DNA of 64,000 bases from Fodinibius saliphilus (GTDB taxonomy: Bacteria > Bacteroidota > Rhodothermia > Balneolales > Balneolaceae), in contig NZ_VAWF01000002.1 of assembly GCF_005869845.1 (NCBI RefSeq), positions 496,001-560,000 on the forward strand. Direction: 5' to 3'. The notes under the pieces are model-generated. The model worked only from the letters and a program-made list of their open reading frames with translations. It was not told the origin of the DNA and did not search any database. Position numbers and translations under genes: made by a program. The first letter of the stretch is position 1; every line of letters begins with the position of its first letter. This document shows, one piece after another, positions 25,172 to 34,976 of this stretch.

Positions 25172-27250
25172 ATGAATGAGCTAGAGAGTAAAACTTCATG
25201 GGGTAGTTGGGAGCTCAATATTACAACGGGTAAGTTTCAGTGTTCTTCCAAAGGATATAAGGTTTTAGGTATACCTTCTGATGGAATTGAAAAGAAGGAA
25301 GATCTGCTGGAGTATATCCCTGCTGAAGAACATGAGAAAATAATATCCGCTTTTGATAAAGCTGAAAGAAAAGGCGCTTTGGATACAGAAATATGTATCA
25401 GAGGGGAGGATTCTGCATTACGCCATATAAAATTCCAAGCTGATCTGATTGAGGATGAGAAGGATCAGCAAAAACGCTTGGTAGGCACAATGCATGAGTT
25501 AGTTAGCCCCGTAGAAGAAGTAAAACTGAATAAGTCACTATCAGATTCAATGATAGATGGCTATCTATTAATGTTGAGAAAGGATAATACAATTCTGGAT
25601 GTAAATCCTGCCTATTGCGAAATGATCGGTTATGAAGAAGAGGAGCTATTAGGTAAAAGTATTAGTGAGCTTGATTTGGATTTTGATCAAAAGAAGTTTA
25701 AGCAGAGAGCAAAAAAAATAATAGAGCAAGGGGGAGGCCGATTTAAAACGCGCCACGAACATAAAAATGGAAAGACTATCTATCTGGAGGTGAGTTTGGC
25801 GTTTGTAAGGAAGTGGGAAACCACCTTTGTAGTGGCTTTTCTGACTAACATTACAGATCGCATTGTTACAGAGCAGAAATTAAAAGAAAGTGAAGAGCGC
25901 TGGCATCGATTAGTCGAAAATATTCCACAGGGAGTTATTATAAGCGTCGATGGGGAATTACAGTATTTAAATCAGGCGGCTTCGAGTCTGGTAAATGTAG
26001 AAGAGTGTGAAACGTTGCTTGGTGAGCAGATTATCAATTTTGCAGATGATAAATATAAAAAAAGAATCGAAAATCGGCAGAAGAAATTAAAAAAAGTTGA
26101 AAAGCTTCCTCCGGCCGACTTTGAGATTTCTGTTGAGGGGAAGGGTAAAAAAATTATTAGAGCCTATCCGGTTACAATCACGTATAAAGGGCAAGATGCA
26201 ATACTAGCGGTTCTCAATGATATTACAAACCTTAAAAAGAAACAGGAAGAGTTAAGGCAGGGAGAGAGAAAATGGAGGCAGCTGGTAGAAAAAAACCCTC
26301 AGCCTGTACAAATTATTCAAGATGGTGAACTAGTATTTATTAATGAGGCCGGAGCAAAGCTTTTTGGAGGCGACTCTCCTGAGGAGTTAATAGGAAGATC
26401 GATATTTGACTTTAGTCATCCCAATAACATAGATCTTCTTAAAGAACGTAAGAGAAAATTAGAAGAAGATTTACCGGTAGAGCATGAACAGGAACAAAAA
26501 ATCATTGATTTGAATGGAAACGAAAAACATGTGTTAGTCCATTCTATATCAACGATCTACCAGGATGAGCCGGCAATACAAACTGTTCTTTATGATCTTA
26601 CAGAGCGGGAACGAGAACAACAAAAGATTCGAAGCTCATTAAAAGAGAAAGAAACCTTACTCAAAGAAATTCATCATCGTGTTAAAAATAATTTATCCGT
26701 GGTTTCCGGGCTTCTTGAGCTTCAGTCTATGAATACGGAAAAAGAATCCATTTTAAATACATTAAGAGATAGTCAGCAGCGTATTCAATCAATGGCTATG
26801 ATTCATGAAAAGTTGTACCAGACAGAAGCGTTGACGAATATTGGATTTGATACCTATTTGAAAGAACTAATAGAATCGATCAGTAAAACCTACAATACAG
26901 GGAACAGGAATATTGATGTAAGTTATAACTTAGAATCAACTTCTTTAGATCTAGATAATGCCATTCCTTGTTCACTTATTGTTAATGAGTTGATTGTGAA
27001 TTGCTATAAACACGCTTTTGACGGTAGGGAGAAGGGTAAAATTTTGGTCAATTCAGAGGTTAAAGGTTCTGAGTTGTCGATAGAAATAAAGGATAATGGG
27101 GAAGGGCTGCCGGAAGATTTTGCTCTTGAAAACCAACAATCTCTCGGGATGACTCTCGTTCAAACCTTGGCCCAACAGCTGGATGGTGAAATAAACTTTG
27201 ATTCAAATGATGGGCAAGGAACAACAGTTGAATTAAATTTTATTAAGTAA
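25172..27250 (+). CDS. Multi-PAS sensor histidine kinase, HisKA_2 family
   Basis: 692 residues with no membrane segment, so probably a soluble sensor. Four PAS-like modules precede the kinase: about 1-105 (WGSWELNITTGKFQCS), about 125-240 (DSMIDGYLLMLRKDNTILDVNPAY), about 245-355 and about 365-480. The phosphoacceptor stretch EIHHRVKNNLSVVSGLLELQ has His501/502 and is HisKA_2-like. The ATPase has an N box with VNELIVNCYKHAF and DNGEGLPEDF. No response regulator lies beside it. The gap of 200 bp to the next kinase holds no clear terminator. Confidence 0.92.
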   Translation: MNELESKTSWGSWELNITTGKFQCSSKGYKVLGIPSDGIEKKEDLLEYIPAEEHEKIISAFDKAERKGALDTEICIRGEDSALRHIKFQADLIEDEKDQQKRLVGTMHELVSPVEEVKLNKSLSDSMIDGYLLMLRKDNTILDVNPAYCEMIGYEEEELLGKSISELDLDFDQKKFKQRAKKIIEQGGGRFKTRHEHKNGKTIYLEVSLAFVRKWETTFVVAFLTNITDRIVTEQKLKESEERWHRLVENIPQGVIISVDGELQYLNQAASSLVNVEECETLLGEQIINFADDKYKKRIENRQKKLKKVEKLPPADFEISVEGKGKKIIRAYPVTITYKGQDAILAVLNDITNLKKKQEELRQGERKWRQLVEKNPQPVQIIQDGELVFINEAGAKLFGGDSPEELIGRSIFDFSHPNNIDLLKERKRKLEEDLPVEHEQEQKIIDLNGNEKHVLVHSISTIYQDEPAIQTVLYDLTEREREQQKIRSSLKEKETLLKEIHHRVKNNLSVVSGLLELQSMNTEKESILNTLRDSQQRIQSMAMIHEKLYQTEALTNIGFDTYLKELIESISKTYNTGNRNIDVSYNLESTSLDLDNAIPCSLIVNELIVNCYKHAFDGREKGKILVNSEVKGSELSIEIKDNGEGLPEDFALENQQSLGMTLVQTLAQQLDGEINFDSNDGQGTTVELNFIK

Positions 27251-27450
27251 GTATTACATACCATGAATGGTTAAAGTGTAATCAATACGACTTCTGTTCT
27301 GAGCTTATCTTAGTTCATTTATCCCATTCAGAATCGGAAGTTTCGCACTTAAATATTGTTATAAGAAAGTTTAAGAAAAGGTTGGCTTGATATTTGCACC
27401 TATTAAAGCAGGAGGACTAAATATTTTTCTGAATCTTAAACAATAGATCA

Positions 27451-29457
27451 GTGCTTACAACGGTTTCGGCTAATTCGGATAAAAAATCACAAGAAAACAG
27501 GTTTCGCCTGATGAATGATATTACGTCTCAGGCCAATATGAGCACTTCTCAGCAGTTTGAGAGGGCATTGAAGCTCACCTGTAAAATTTTAGATCTTGAT
27601 ATTGGTATTATAAGTCATATCGAAGATCAGCAATACATCATAGACTATAGTTGGTCAGAAGAAAATGTGTTAGAAGAAGGGCAAGTTTTTCCGCTGGGAG
27701 AAACATATTGCAGCATAACAATGGCGATTAATGATGTGGTAGCTATAGATAACATAAATCGTTCTCTGCATAAGCGGCATCCTTGCCACCAGGTTTTTAG
27801 TATGGAATCTTATATTGGCATTCCTCTCACAAAAGATGAACAGCTTTATGGGACTCTTAATTTTTCAAGTTCGGAAGCACAAAGTGAAAGTTTTTCCGAA
27901 CTTGATAAAGGGTTTCTGTTAATGCTGGGAAATTGGATCTCTGACACCCTGGAAAAAAAAGAGATGCAAGAAAAGCTAAAAGAGAGGGAAGAACTCTATG
28001 AAGTGGTAACGGTCAATGAAACAGATATGGTATGCTTACATGATCCTGATGGCACTTATCGTTTTGTATCTCCTTCAGTAGAAAAAATATTAGGATATAA
28101 GCCATCTGAACTTGTTGGCAGAAACGCGTATGAACTATTTCATCCGCATGATTTGCAAGATATTCGAACACAGTCATACCAAGCTTCCCAACAAGGGAAA
28201 AAGGTGAAGAACTTTGAGTATCGTATTTGTAAAAAAAATGGGGATTATATTTGGTTTGAGACTTCTACGAACCCTATTACTGATGATCGGGGAAAGATTA
28301 TTCAGCTACAAACTAGTTCTCGTGAAGTTACTAAACGGAAGAAATTAGAACTGTTGTTTAAAGAGTCTCAGCATTTATCCTCGACCGGTGGGTGGCAGTA
28401 TGACCTAGAAACGGAAAAACTATTTTGGACAGAAGAGACCTACCAGATTCATGAGCTTCCCATTGGTGAAGAAATAACCATTGATCAGGCAATAAGCTAC
28501 TTTCATGATTCTGCGCAACCTAAAATTAGGCAGGGACTCCGAGAAGCGATTGATAAGGGAAGAGAGTATGACGTGGAGCTTCCTATTGTTACTGCTAAAG
28601 GTAATAGGCGGTGGGTACGTGCTATTGGAAAAGTCCAAACCAATGAGAAAGGTGAGGTATACCAGTTATATGGTGTGTTCCAGGACTTAACGAACCGTAA
28701 GCGTATGGAGGATGAGCTTAGAGAACGTAACCAAGAGCTACAGGAACTTCATGAAACGAATAGTAAAATTTATTCGGTAATTGGCCATGATCTTAAAACT
28801 CCCCTTTCATCGATAGTAGGTTTTGCTGATCTTCTTATTAGTGATGCTGATAAATATGACGAAAGTGATGAGCTGAAAGAAAGCCTAGAGATTATTCATC
28901 AGTCTTCGGTAAATACCGCTTCTTTGTTGGAAGATCTTCTTGACTGGGCTCGCTTCCAGGGGGGCGATTTGAGTTTAAGTCTTAAAGAGTTTTCTATTGC
29001 AACGGCCATAAATCAGGTTATAAACCTGCTGCGAGTTTCTGCAAATCGCAAGGATGTTACTATTACTTTCGAGGCAGATAAAGATATCACAGTGCTAGGG
29101 GATCGACAGGTTATTACAACGGTGATTAGAAACCTGCTTAGTAATGCACTAAAGTTCAGTCATCGTGGTGATAATGTTATAATTATGCTTAAGTCTGAAG
29201 AAGAATACTGGCAGGTAAACGTTAAGGATGAAGGTGAGGGGATGTCCAAGGAAGTCCAGACACAGTTATTTGGGGATGAAAAATACTCAAGCAAAACAGG
29301 AACTGCCGGAGAACAAGGTACCGGTGTAGGACTCCGCCTCTGCAAGGAGCTGGTTGAGTCACATGACGGAATACTTGATTTTGAAAGCCAGCTGGGTGAG
29401 GGGACCACCTTTATGCTTAGTATCCCGTTTGACTCACCTGTTTATAACACTGATTAA
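27451..29457 (+). CDS. GAF/PAS sensor histidine kinase, HisKA family
   Basis: 668 residues, soluble. A GAF domain (about 20-165, with a CSITMAIND and HPCHQVFSMESYIGIPL pattern) is followed by two PAS/PAC modules (about 180-300 and 305-420), a coiled linker, HisKA with VIGHDLKTPLSSIVGF (His446), and HATPase_c with an N box LRNLLSNALKF and G boxes DEGEGM and GTGVGLRL. The start is GTG at 27451; ATG 27511 is the next choice. The stop codon interlocks with that of the convergent tyrA-like gene, leaving no room for a terminator between them. Confidence 0.92.
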   Translation: MLTTVSANSDKKSQENRFRLMNDITSQANMSTSQQFERALKLTCKILDLDIGIISHIEDQQYIIDYSWSEENVLEEGQVFPLGETYCSITMAINDVVAIDNINRSLHKRHPCHQVFSMESYIGIPLTKDEQLYGTLNFSSSEAQSESFSELDKGFLLMLGNWISDTLEKKEMQEKLKEREELYEVVTVNETDMVCLHDPDGTYRFVSPSVEKILGYKPSELVGRNAYELFHPHDLQDIRTQSYQASQQGKKVKNFEYRICKKNGDYIWFETSTNPITDDRGKIIQLQTSSREVTKRKKLELLFKESQHLSSTGGWQYDLETEKLFWTEETYQIHELPIGEEITIDQAISYFHDSAQPKIRQGLREAIDKGREYDVELPIVTAKGNRRWVRAIGKVQTNEKGEVYQLYGVFQDLTNRKRMEDELRERNQELQELHETNSKIYSVIGHDLKTPLSSIVGFADLLISDADKYDESDELKESLEIIHQSSVNTASLLEDLLDWARFQGGDLSLSLKEFSIATAINQVINLLRVSANRKDVTITFEADKDITVLGDRQVITTVIRNLLSNALKFSHRGDNVIIMLKSEEEYWQVNVKDEGEGMSKEVQTQLFGDEKYSSKTGTAGEQGTGVGLRLCKELVESHDGILDFESQLGEGTTFMLSIPFDSPVYNTD

Positions 29458-30587
29458 GCAAAACGATCAGCCAGTCGGTTAATTAAATATTCACTTTCTT
29501 GAAGTGCCTGGCTGGCAAACTTACCAAAGAAATCGGTTACCGATTCAAACTCTTTGACAAAACCCTCTTTGTCATCATCCTTAACCATTTGGGCAAGCTT
29601 ATCATTATGCTCAATAAATTTGAGTAAGAGTTCACGACGTTCCTCATTTGAAAAGACAATATCGGCATAAAGTTCAGCACTTTGGGCAAAAATACGCCCC
29701 GTCATCATCAGTTCAGCACGGTAGATGGGGGATGAGTAGTCGAGGATATCCTGTGGCTTTAGATCGTAGGTCTTCATAAAAGAGCCGTGTAGCAGTGCTA
29801 CGAAGTGACGCAGGCCTTGCACCATATGCATTACGTGATCATGCTTTTCTGCATCCGCTTCGATAACCCGCATACCCCATAACTTTGACTGCTGCACCAC
29901 CCACTGAGAGGCCTTGGCATCTTCAACCGGACAAACGACCATTAGCTGTTTAGAGAGGTTGTCTACGCCAGGACCATGCATTGGGTGAAGCCCAAGCACT
30001 GGTCCATCATGGCATTGTTTCATAGTTTCAATAGGTCCACTTTTATTACTAGTGAAATCGGCCAGAATGGTATCAGAAGAGAGCTTGGGTGCTAGTCGTT
30101 CAATCACGTCTTCTGTGGTGTTAATGGGCACCGACACGATAGCAAGGTCCAGTTTGGGAGCAACTTCTTCTAGCTCATGCCAGTTGTGTTTATCAATGGT
30201 ATAGAGATTATGCCCCGTTTGTTTAATGATACGTCCATACAGACTACCCATGCCTCCTTTGGCACCAACAATAAGAATATTCTTGGGTTCTTCGGTCGCA
30301 CGAGGGAACTCACTGGAGGACTGGCTGGCACGAGATGAAGCCATAATCATCCGTAAAAAATCTTCTGCCCAGTCAGGGTCTAAATTCTGATTACGAGCCA
30401 TTTCGCGGAACTTCTTTGTCTTTTCATCTTCTCGCTTTGGAGCAAAAATAGGCAGGCGATTTTGGATTTTTTTGTCAATCACTTCGTGCACAATCTCACG
30501 TCGCTCAGAAAGTAGTTCCAGCAATTTGGAATCAATTTCGTCAATACGTTTCCGCTGTGGATTGAGTTTCTTCTCTTTAGGGGTCAT
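29454..30587 (-). CDS. tyrA: Bifunctional chorismate mutase / prephenate dehydrogenase (T-protein)
   Basis: 377 residues. An AroQ chorismate mutase (about 10-90: IDEIDSKLLELLSERREIVHEVIDKK, then FAPKRED) is fused to a prephenate dehydrogenase with NILIVGAKGGMGSLYGRII (Rossmann GxGGxG, about 103-121), VSVPINTTEDVI, GPVLGLHPMHGP, QGLRHF and YADIVFSNEERRELL. It makes 4-hydroxyphenylpyruvate for tyrosine. The layout and motifs match the enteric T-protein closely, which is unusual outside Gammaproteobacteria and their relatives. The gene reads leftward and converges on the kinase with overlapping stop codons. Confidence 0.93.
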   Translation of the reverse strand: MTPKEKKLNPQRKRIDEIDSKLLELLSERREIVHEVIDKKIQNRLPIFAPKREDEKTKKFREMARNQNLDPDWAEDFLRMIMASSRASQSSSEFPRATEEPKNILIVGAKGGMGSLYGRIIKQTGHNLYTIDKHNWHELEEVAPKLDLAIVSVPINTTEDVIERLAPKLSSDTILADFTSNKSGPIETMKQCHDGPVLGLHPMHGPGVDNLSKQLMVVCPVEDAKASQWVVQQSKLWGMRVIEADAEKHDHVMHMVQGLRHFVALLHGSFMKTYDLKPQDILDYSSPIYRAELMMTGRIFAQSAELYADIVFSNEERRELLLKFIEHNDKLAQMVKDDDKEGFVKEFESVTDFFGKFASQALQESEYLINRLADRFA

Positions 30588-30957
30588 ACAATTACGGTGA
30601 TCATAAAATTGGATTCAATAATTTCGGCATAGATCATACGCTTAAAGCTATTCCAGCCATAAAAGCTACTAAAAATAATGAATTTGTCGTTTCTATCCCG
30701 AAAGGAATTTCAATTCCATTTATTTTAAAGGAATAGCAGTTTTCGGAAAATTAATTTGAGTCAGGACTGTCAATTCCCCTAAAATTATGGGATTTTTAGT
30801 GAATGATTAATACTAATATACGTTATCATAAGGCAGGCTAAATGTAGGAAGGCAAAATTCAGAAGTATATTTATGAGAGGGTAGTGCAATCTCCCCCTTT
30901 CTACCTTTATTCATTTACCAACATAACGACGAACGCTAAAAATCCATACTTATTTAG
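30588..30957. other. Divergent intergenic region tyrA / uvrB
   Basis: 370 bp, AT-rich, carrying both promoters. It contains a near-perfect palindrome GGAATT-TC-AATTCC at 30704-30717, 117 bp upstream of tyrA. I see no SOS-type box in front of uvrB and no RNA gene. Confidence 0.45.
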
Positions 30958-33009
30958 ATGTCCAATTTCGATTTGCAATCACCCTGGCCACCGGCCGGTG
31001 ATCAGCCTCAAGCTATTGAAGAACTGGTAGAAGGCATAGAAGACGGTGATAAATACCAAACCCTACTGGGAATTACCGGATCCGGTAAAACACGTACTGT
31101 TGCCGATGTGATCGATCAGGTAGAGCGGCCGACATTGGTAATGAGTCATAATAAAACATTGGCAGCACAGCTGTATCGTGAGCTAAGTGACTTTTTTCCC
31201 AACAATAGGGTAGAGTTCTTTATTTCCTACTACGATTACTATCAGCCTGAGGCTTATTTATCCTCGCAGGATAAATATATTGAAAAGGATCTGTCCATTA
31301 ATGATGAGATACAGCGACTACGACTGCGTGCCACCAGCTCACTGCTCTCGGGACGAAGAGATGTTATTATCGTTTCTTCAGTAAGCTGTATTTATGGAAT
31401 TGGTTCTCCATCAGAATACCAGAAATTGATTATTACCCTTGAGACAGGTACAGAGATCCCCAGAAACAAACTGCTTTATGATCTTGTAGACCTGCACTAT
31501 ACGCGGAACGATCGCGAGTTTAGCCGAGGGACCTTCAGGGTGCGGGGAGATGTCGTAGATCTTTATCCGGCCTATGCAGAAGATGGTTTGCGGATCTCAT
31601 TTTGGGGCGATGAGATTGAAAAGATGGAGATTGTAGATCCTGAAAGCGGGGATGTTCTGGATACGGTGCAGGAGTTCAAGATTTATCCTGCTTCCCACTA
31701 CGTAACCACCGAAGATCGGCTTAATGAAGCCATAGATCAGATTCGCGATGAGTTAAACTGGCGCATAGGGACTCTTAATGATGAAGGTAAGTACCTGGAA
31801 GCCAAGCGCCTTGAACAGCGAACCCTCTTTGATATTGAGATGATGCAAGAGATCGGCTACTGTTCCGGTATTGAAAACTACTCACGCTATCTCAGTAACC
31901 GTAAGCCGGGCGAACGCCCCTACTGCCTGTTCGACTACTTCCCTGATGACTTTATGCTCGTAGTGGACGAAAGTCACCAAACCGTGCCCCAAATATCTGC
32001 CATGTATGGCGGTGACCGCTCAAGAAAAGTAGAGTTGGTTGAAAATGGTTTTCGTTTGCCTTCAGCTATGGACAACCGGCCGCTTACTTTTGAGGAATGG
32101 GAAAGTGTAATAAACCAAGCGATATTTGTAAGTGCTACCCCCAGCGATTACGAATTGGAAAAAAGCGGGGGAGTCTTTGTAGAACAGATTGTACGACCAA
32201 CCGGCCTGATGGAACCAGAAATTGAAGTACGTCCGGTAGATAACCAGATCGATGATTTGCTGGAAGAGATTCAAAAGCGAATTGCCGATGGAGACCGCGT
32301 GCTCTGTATTACGCTTACCAAACGACTGAGCGAAGAGCTCAGTGAGTATCTTAAAAGTGTAGGGATTTCCGCAGCCTATATGCACAGCGAACTCAATGCC
32401 ATGGAGCGGGTAGAAGTACTTTTCAAATTCCGTCGTGGCGACTTTGACGTGCTTGTAGGTATTAATTTGCTACGAGAGGGAATCGATATTCCGGAGCTCA
32501 GCTTAGTGGCGATTCTCGATGCAGATAAGGAAGGTTTTCTGCGTTCCGAAACCTCACTATTCCAGATCATCGGTCGTGCAGCTCGTAACGTCGAAGGTAA
32601 AGCCATCATGTATGCTGATAAAATTACCGACAGCATGCAAACGGTGATCGACGAAACCGAACGGCGTCGTAAGATACAGAAAGAATACAACGAAGAGCAC
32701 GGTATCACGCCAAAAACCATCGAAAAAGAGCTTAAACCACTTGTTGATCCGGCATTGATTTCCAACAAGAGTTTTGACCTGAAAGATACCGGTGATGGAG
32801 AAGACGAGGATGCTCTTGAGGTGGTAAAGGTGGCCGAGGAGGGCATCAAATACAAAGCCAACCCAGCCATGAAAGAAGTAACGTTCGATAACAAAGAAGA
32901 GTTCATGGAATATCTGCAAGAGACCATGTATAATGCAGCTCAGAACATGGAGTTCGAAGAAGCGGCGCGCATCCGGGATCAAATCGAACAACTAAAAGAG
33001 GAACTGTAA
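30958..33009 (+). CDS. uvrB: Excinuclease ABC subunit B
   Basis: 683 residues, the usual length. It has Walker A GITGSGKT (38-45), the beta-hairpin that wedges DNA strands (YYDYYQPEAYLSSQDKYIEKD region, about 93-112), DEXX box VVDESH, the helicase motifs LLREGIDIPE and IIGRAARN, and a C-terminal UVR domain (about 645-683) for UvrC. It verifies damage in nucleotide excision repair. The start ATG at 30958 gives SNFDLQSPWPPAGDQPQAI, the normal N-terminus. It is followed by a small methyltransferase after 68 bp. Confidence 0.97.
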   Translation: MSNFDLQSPWPPAGDQPQAIEELVEGIEDGDKYQTLLGITGSGKTRTVADVIDQVERPTLVMSHNKTLAAQLYRELSDFFPNNRVEFFISYYDYYQPEAYLSSQDKYIEKDLSINDEIQRLRLRATSSLLSGRRDVIIVSSVSCIYGIGSPSEYQKLIITLETGTEIPRNKLLYDLVDLHYTRNDREFSRGTFRVRGDVVDLYPAYAEDGLRISFWGDEIEKMEIVDPESGDVLDTVQEFKIYPASHYVTTEDRLNEAIDQIRDELNWRIGTLNDEGKYLEAKRLEQRTLFDIEMMQEIGYCSGIENYSRYLSNRKPGERPYCLFDYFPDDFMLVVDESHQTVPQISAMYGGDRSRKVELVENGFRLPSAMDNRPLTFEEWESVINQAIFVSATPSDYELEKSGGVFVEQIVRPTGLMEPEIEVRPVDNQIDDLLEEIQKRIADGDRVLCITLTKRLSEELSEYLKSVGISAAYMHSELNAMERVEVLFKFRRGDFDVLVGINLLREGIDIPELSLVAILDADKEGFLRSETSLFQIIGRAARNVEGKAIMYADKITDSMQTVIDETERRRKIQKEYNEEHGITPKTIEKELKPLVDPALISNKSFDLKDTGDGEDEDALEVVKVAEEGIKYKANPAMKEVTFDNKEEFMEYLQETMYNAAQNMEFEEAARIRDQIEQLKEEL

Positions 33010-33020
33010 CATAGTTAACA

Positions 33021-33072
33021 ATTATTGGTTAATAGGAAGAATCCGAATAACCAATAGCGAATAACCAATAGC
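33021..33072. repeat. 14-bp tandem duplication plus inverted copy
   Basis: GAATAACCAATAGC occurs twice in tandem (33045-33058 and 33059-33072), directly before the methyltransferase ATG. ATTGGTTAAT at 33024-33033 is close to the reverse complement of its core. The block could fold as a hairpin just upstream of the start codon or bind a regulator. Confidence 0.7.
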
Positions 33073-33077
33073 TAAAA

Positions 33078-33629
33078 ATGAGTACACTAGCGTATCTAAA
33101 AAGCTTTTTTAAAGATAAAGATGTAGCCTCGGTAACGCCTACATCTCGATTTTGCGTACGAAAGGTGTGTCGGCCCATCGATTTTTCTAAAGACATTACC
33201 ATAGTTGAATACGGTGCCGGCGCTGGGGTGTTTTCGCGTTACCTGCTGCAGCATATGACAAACGATTCCCATCTTTACCTCTTTGAAACCAATGAAATCC
33301 TGTTCGAAAAACTGCAGCAGATTAACGATTCGCGTGTTACCAGTTACGACCAAAGCGTAGAATTTGCAAACCAACTGTTGCCCAAAGATATCGTTGGGAC
33401 AGTCGATTTTATTATTTCCGGTATCCCCTTTTCTTTTTTGGATCCGGATACGAAATCATCAGTGCTGAACCAGAGTTACCAGTTGTTGCGCGTCGGTGGA
33501 GAGTTCTTGGCCTACCAAACATCAGGCCATCTTAAAGATCCCCTGGAAGAGACCTTTGGTAATGTATCCACCAGGTGGGAGTGGCGCAATATCCCGCCCA
33601 TGACGGTCTATAGAGCAGAAAAGAGATAA
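33078..33629 (+). CDS. Small SAM-dependent methyltransferase (PmtA-like)
   Basis: 183 residues. A Rossmann methyltransferase with motif I IVEYGAGAGVFSRYLL (about 42-57), acidic strand end LYLFETNEI, and FIISGIPFSFL, where the usual SGLPF motif of phospholipid N-methyltransferases and rRNA dimethylases is nearly kept. Short length and no N-terminal extension resemble phosphatidylethanolamine N-methyltransferase of the PmtA group, so a lipid substrate is plausible but unproven. The 14-bp tandem repeat lies right upstream. Confidence 0.75.
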   Translation: MSTLAYLKSFFKDKDVASVTPTSRFCVRKVCRPIDFSKDITIVEYGAGAGVFSRYLLQHMTNDSHLYLFETNEILFEKLQQINDSRVTSYDQSVEFANQLLPKDIVGTVDFIISGIPFSFLDPDTKSSVLNQSYQLLRVGGEFLAYQTSGHLKDPLEETFGNVSTRWEWRNIPPMTVYRAEKR

Positions 33630-33648
33630 AAAAGTAGCATTTTCTGTT

Positions 33649-33680
33649 CGTAACGTTCTGTGTTATTTCTGTCTGTTACG
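33649..33680 (+). terminator. Weak hairpin after the methyltransferase gene
   Basis: CGTAAC (33649-33654) pairs with GTTACG (33675-33680), 20-nt loop, followed by TTTGT. A second pair, CCTTAC (33694) with GTAAGG (33713), lies further on. Both are weak. Confidence 0.3.
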
Positions 33681-33757
33681 TTTGTGCTATACTCCTTACG
33701 GTACGGAGCATTGTAAGGCGTACAGCTCGTTTCAAGTTTACCAGATATCCGATAAAC

Positions 33758-33793
33758 ATAAAAAAGCCATTCCACCCATACAGATAGAATGGC
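33758..33793 (-). terminator. Terminator of the ffh-rplS cluster
   Basis: Read leftward: GCCATTC (33793-33787) pairs with GAATGGC (33772-33766), followed by six T. It is 47 bp past the rplS stop. Confidence 0.85.
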
Positions 33794-33839
33794 CCTATAA
33801 AGTAGAATAATTCAAAAAAGAGAAATCAACGCAGGATTA

Positions 33840-34268
33840 TTACTCTTCTTCTGAAGAGTTTTCATTGTTTTCAGCAGCTTTTTGCTCTGCTTCTCGGTTG
33901 AGTTTCCTAACGGTTTCCTGGTTTTGATCTTTCTCTTTAATACGAGCCGACTTACCTCTTCGGTCACGCAGGTAATAAAGCTTAGAACGCTTAATATCAC
34001 CCTGTTTCTTAAGTTCTATTTTTGATACAAAAGGAGAGTACAGTGGAAAAATACGTTCCACACCAATATTGCCGGCAGAGATCTTACGTACCATAAATGT
34101 CTGGTTTGCACCTGATCCGCGACGTGAGATAACGAGTCCTTCAAACTTCTGGATTCGTTCTTTATCGCCTTCGCGAACTTTATAATGAACATTCACGGTA
34201 TCGCCGGTTTTAAACTCGGGATACTCATCCTTAATTAGTGTCTGTTCTGCTAGTTTTAACTTATCCAT
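33840..34268 (-). CDS. rplS: Ribosomal protein L19
   Basis: 142 residues. The core [32 protein letters not shown] and [33 protein letters not shown] are typical of bL19 at the 30S-50S interface. The last about 30 residues ([18 protein letters not shown]) are an extra charged tail beyond the usual 115 residues, echoing the acidic tail of S16 in the same cluster. It is the last gene of the leftward ffh-rpsP-rimM-trmD-rplS block, 12 bp after trmD. Confidence 0.96.
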   Translation of the reverse strand: MDKLKLAEQTLIKDEYPEFKTGDTVNVHYKVREGDKERIQKFEGLVISRRGSGANQTFMVRKISAGNIGVERIFPLYSPFVSKIELKKQGDIKRSKLYYLRDRRGKSARIKEKDQNQETVRKLNREAEQKAAENNENSSEEE

Positions 34269-34280
34269 GATTAATCCTTA

Positions 34281-34976
34281 CTACTGTTCGTTTCGAAATT
34301 TTTTGTAAATATCAGGACGTACTTTCTTTGTACGCTCAAGCGACTGTTCAAATCGCCATTCTTTCACTTTTTGATGATCACCAGAACGCAAAACTTTTGG
34401 CACTTCCATCCCTTCAAAGTCAGCGGGACGAGTATAAACAGGCCCTTCCAGCAAATCATTTTGAAAAGAGTCTGTCAATGCACTTTCGGAATCACCCAAT
34501 GCTCCGGGTAACAACCGCACGATGGCATCAACCATTGCTAAAGCCGGCAGTTCTCCGCCGGAAAGTACAAAATCGCCAATGGTATACGTTTTGGTGATTA
34601 GTGTGTCAATAACACGCTGATCTACACCTTTATAATGGCCGCACAAGAACATTAGATTTTTGCATATGGAAAGTTTATTTGCACTTTCCTGTACAAAAGG
34701 ATCCCCATTCGGAGCCGTAAAGATGATTTCATCGTACTCCCGCTGGCTCTGTAAATGCTTGACACAAGAGAATATCGGCTGTGGTGTTAACACCATGCCT
34801 GCGCCTCCGCCATAGGGGTAGTCATCAACCTTATTGTGTTTGTCCTCGGAATAGTCCCGCAAGTCATGAGTATGGATTTCAACCAAATCATTTTCCTGTG
34901 CATTAGCTACAATACTATGTTGTAGCGGACTTTCCAGGAGCTGTGGTACAGCTGATATTATATCAATGCGCATCAT
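34281..34976 (-). CDS. trmD: tRNA (guanine37-N1)-methyltransferase
   Basis: 231 residues. TrmD makes m1G37 next to the anticodon and prevents frameshifting. Seen are HTHDLRDYSEDKHNKVDDYPYGGGAGMVL at about 35-63, FLCGHYKGVDQRVI, and the knot segment GDFVLSGGELPALAMVDAIVRLLPGALG (about 131-160), the SPOUT deep trefoil knot that holds S-adenosylmethionine. It begins directly after the rimM stop codon. Confidence 0.97.
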   Translation of the reverse strand: MMRIDIISAVPQLLESPLQHSIVANAQENDLVEIHTHDLRDYSEDKHNKVDDYPYGGGAGMVLTPQPIFSCVKHLQSQREYDEIIFTAPNGDPFVQESANKLSICKNLMFLCGHYKGVDQRVIDTLITKTYTIGDFVLSGGELPALAMVDAIVRLLPGALGDSESALTDSFQNDLLEGPVYTRPADFEGMEVPKVLRSGDHQKVKEWRFEQSLERTKKVRPDIYKKFRNEQ

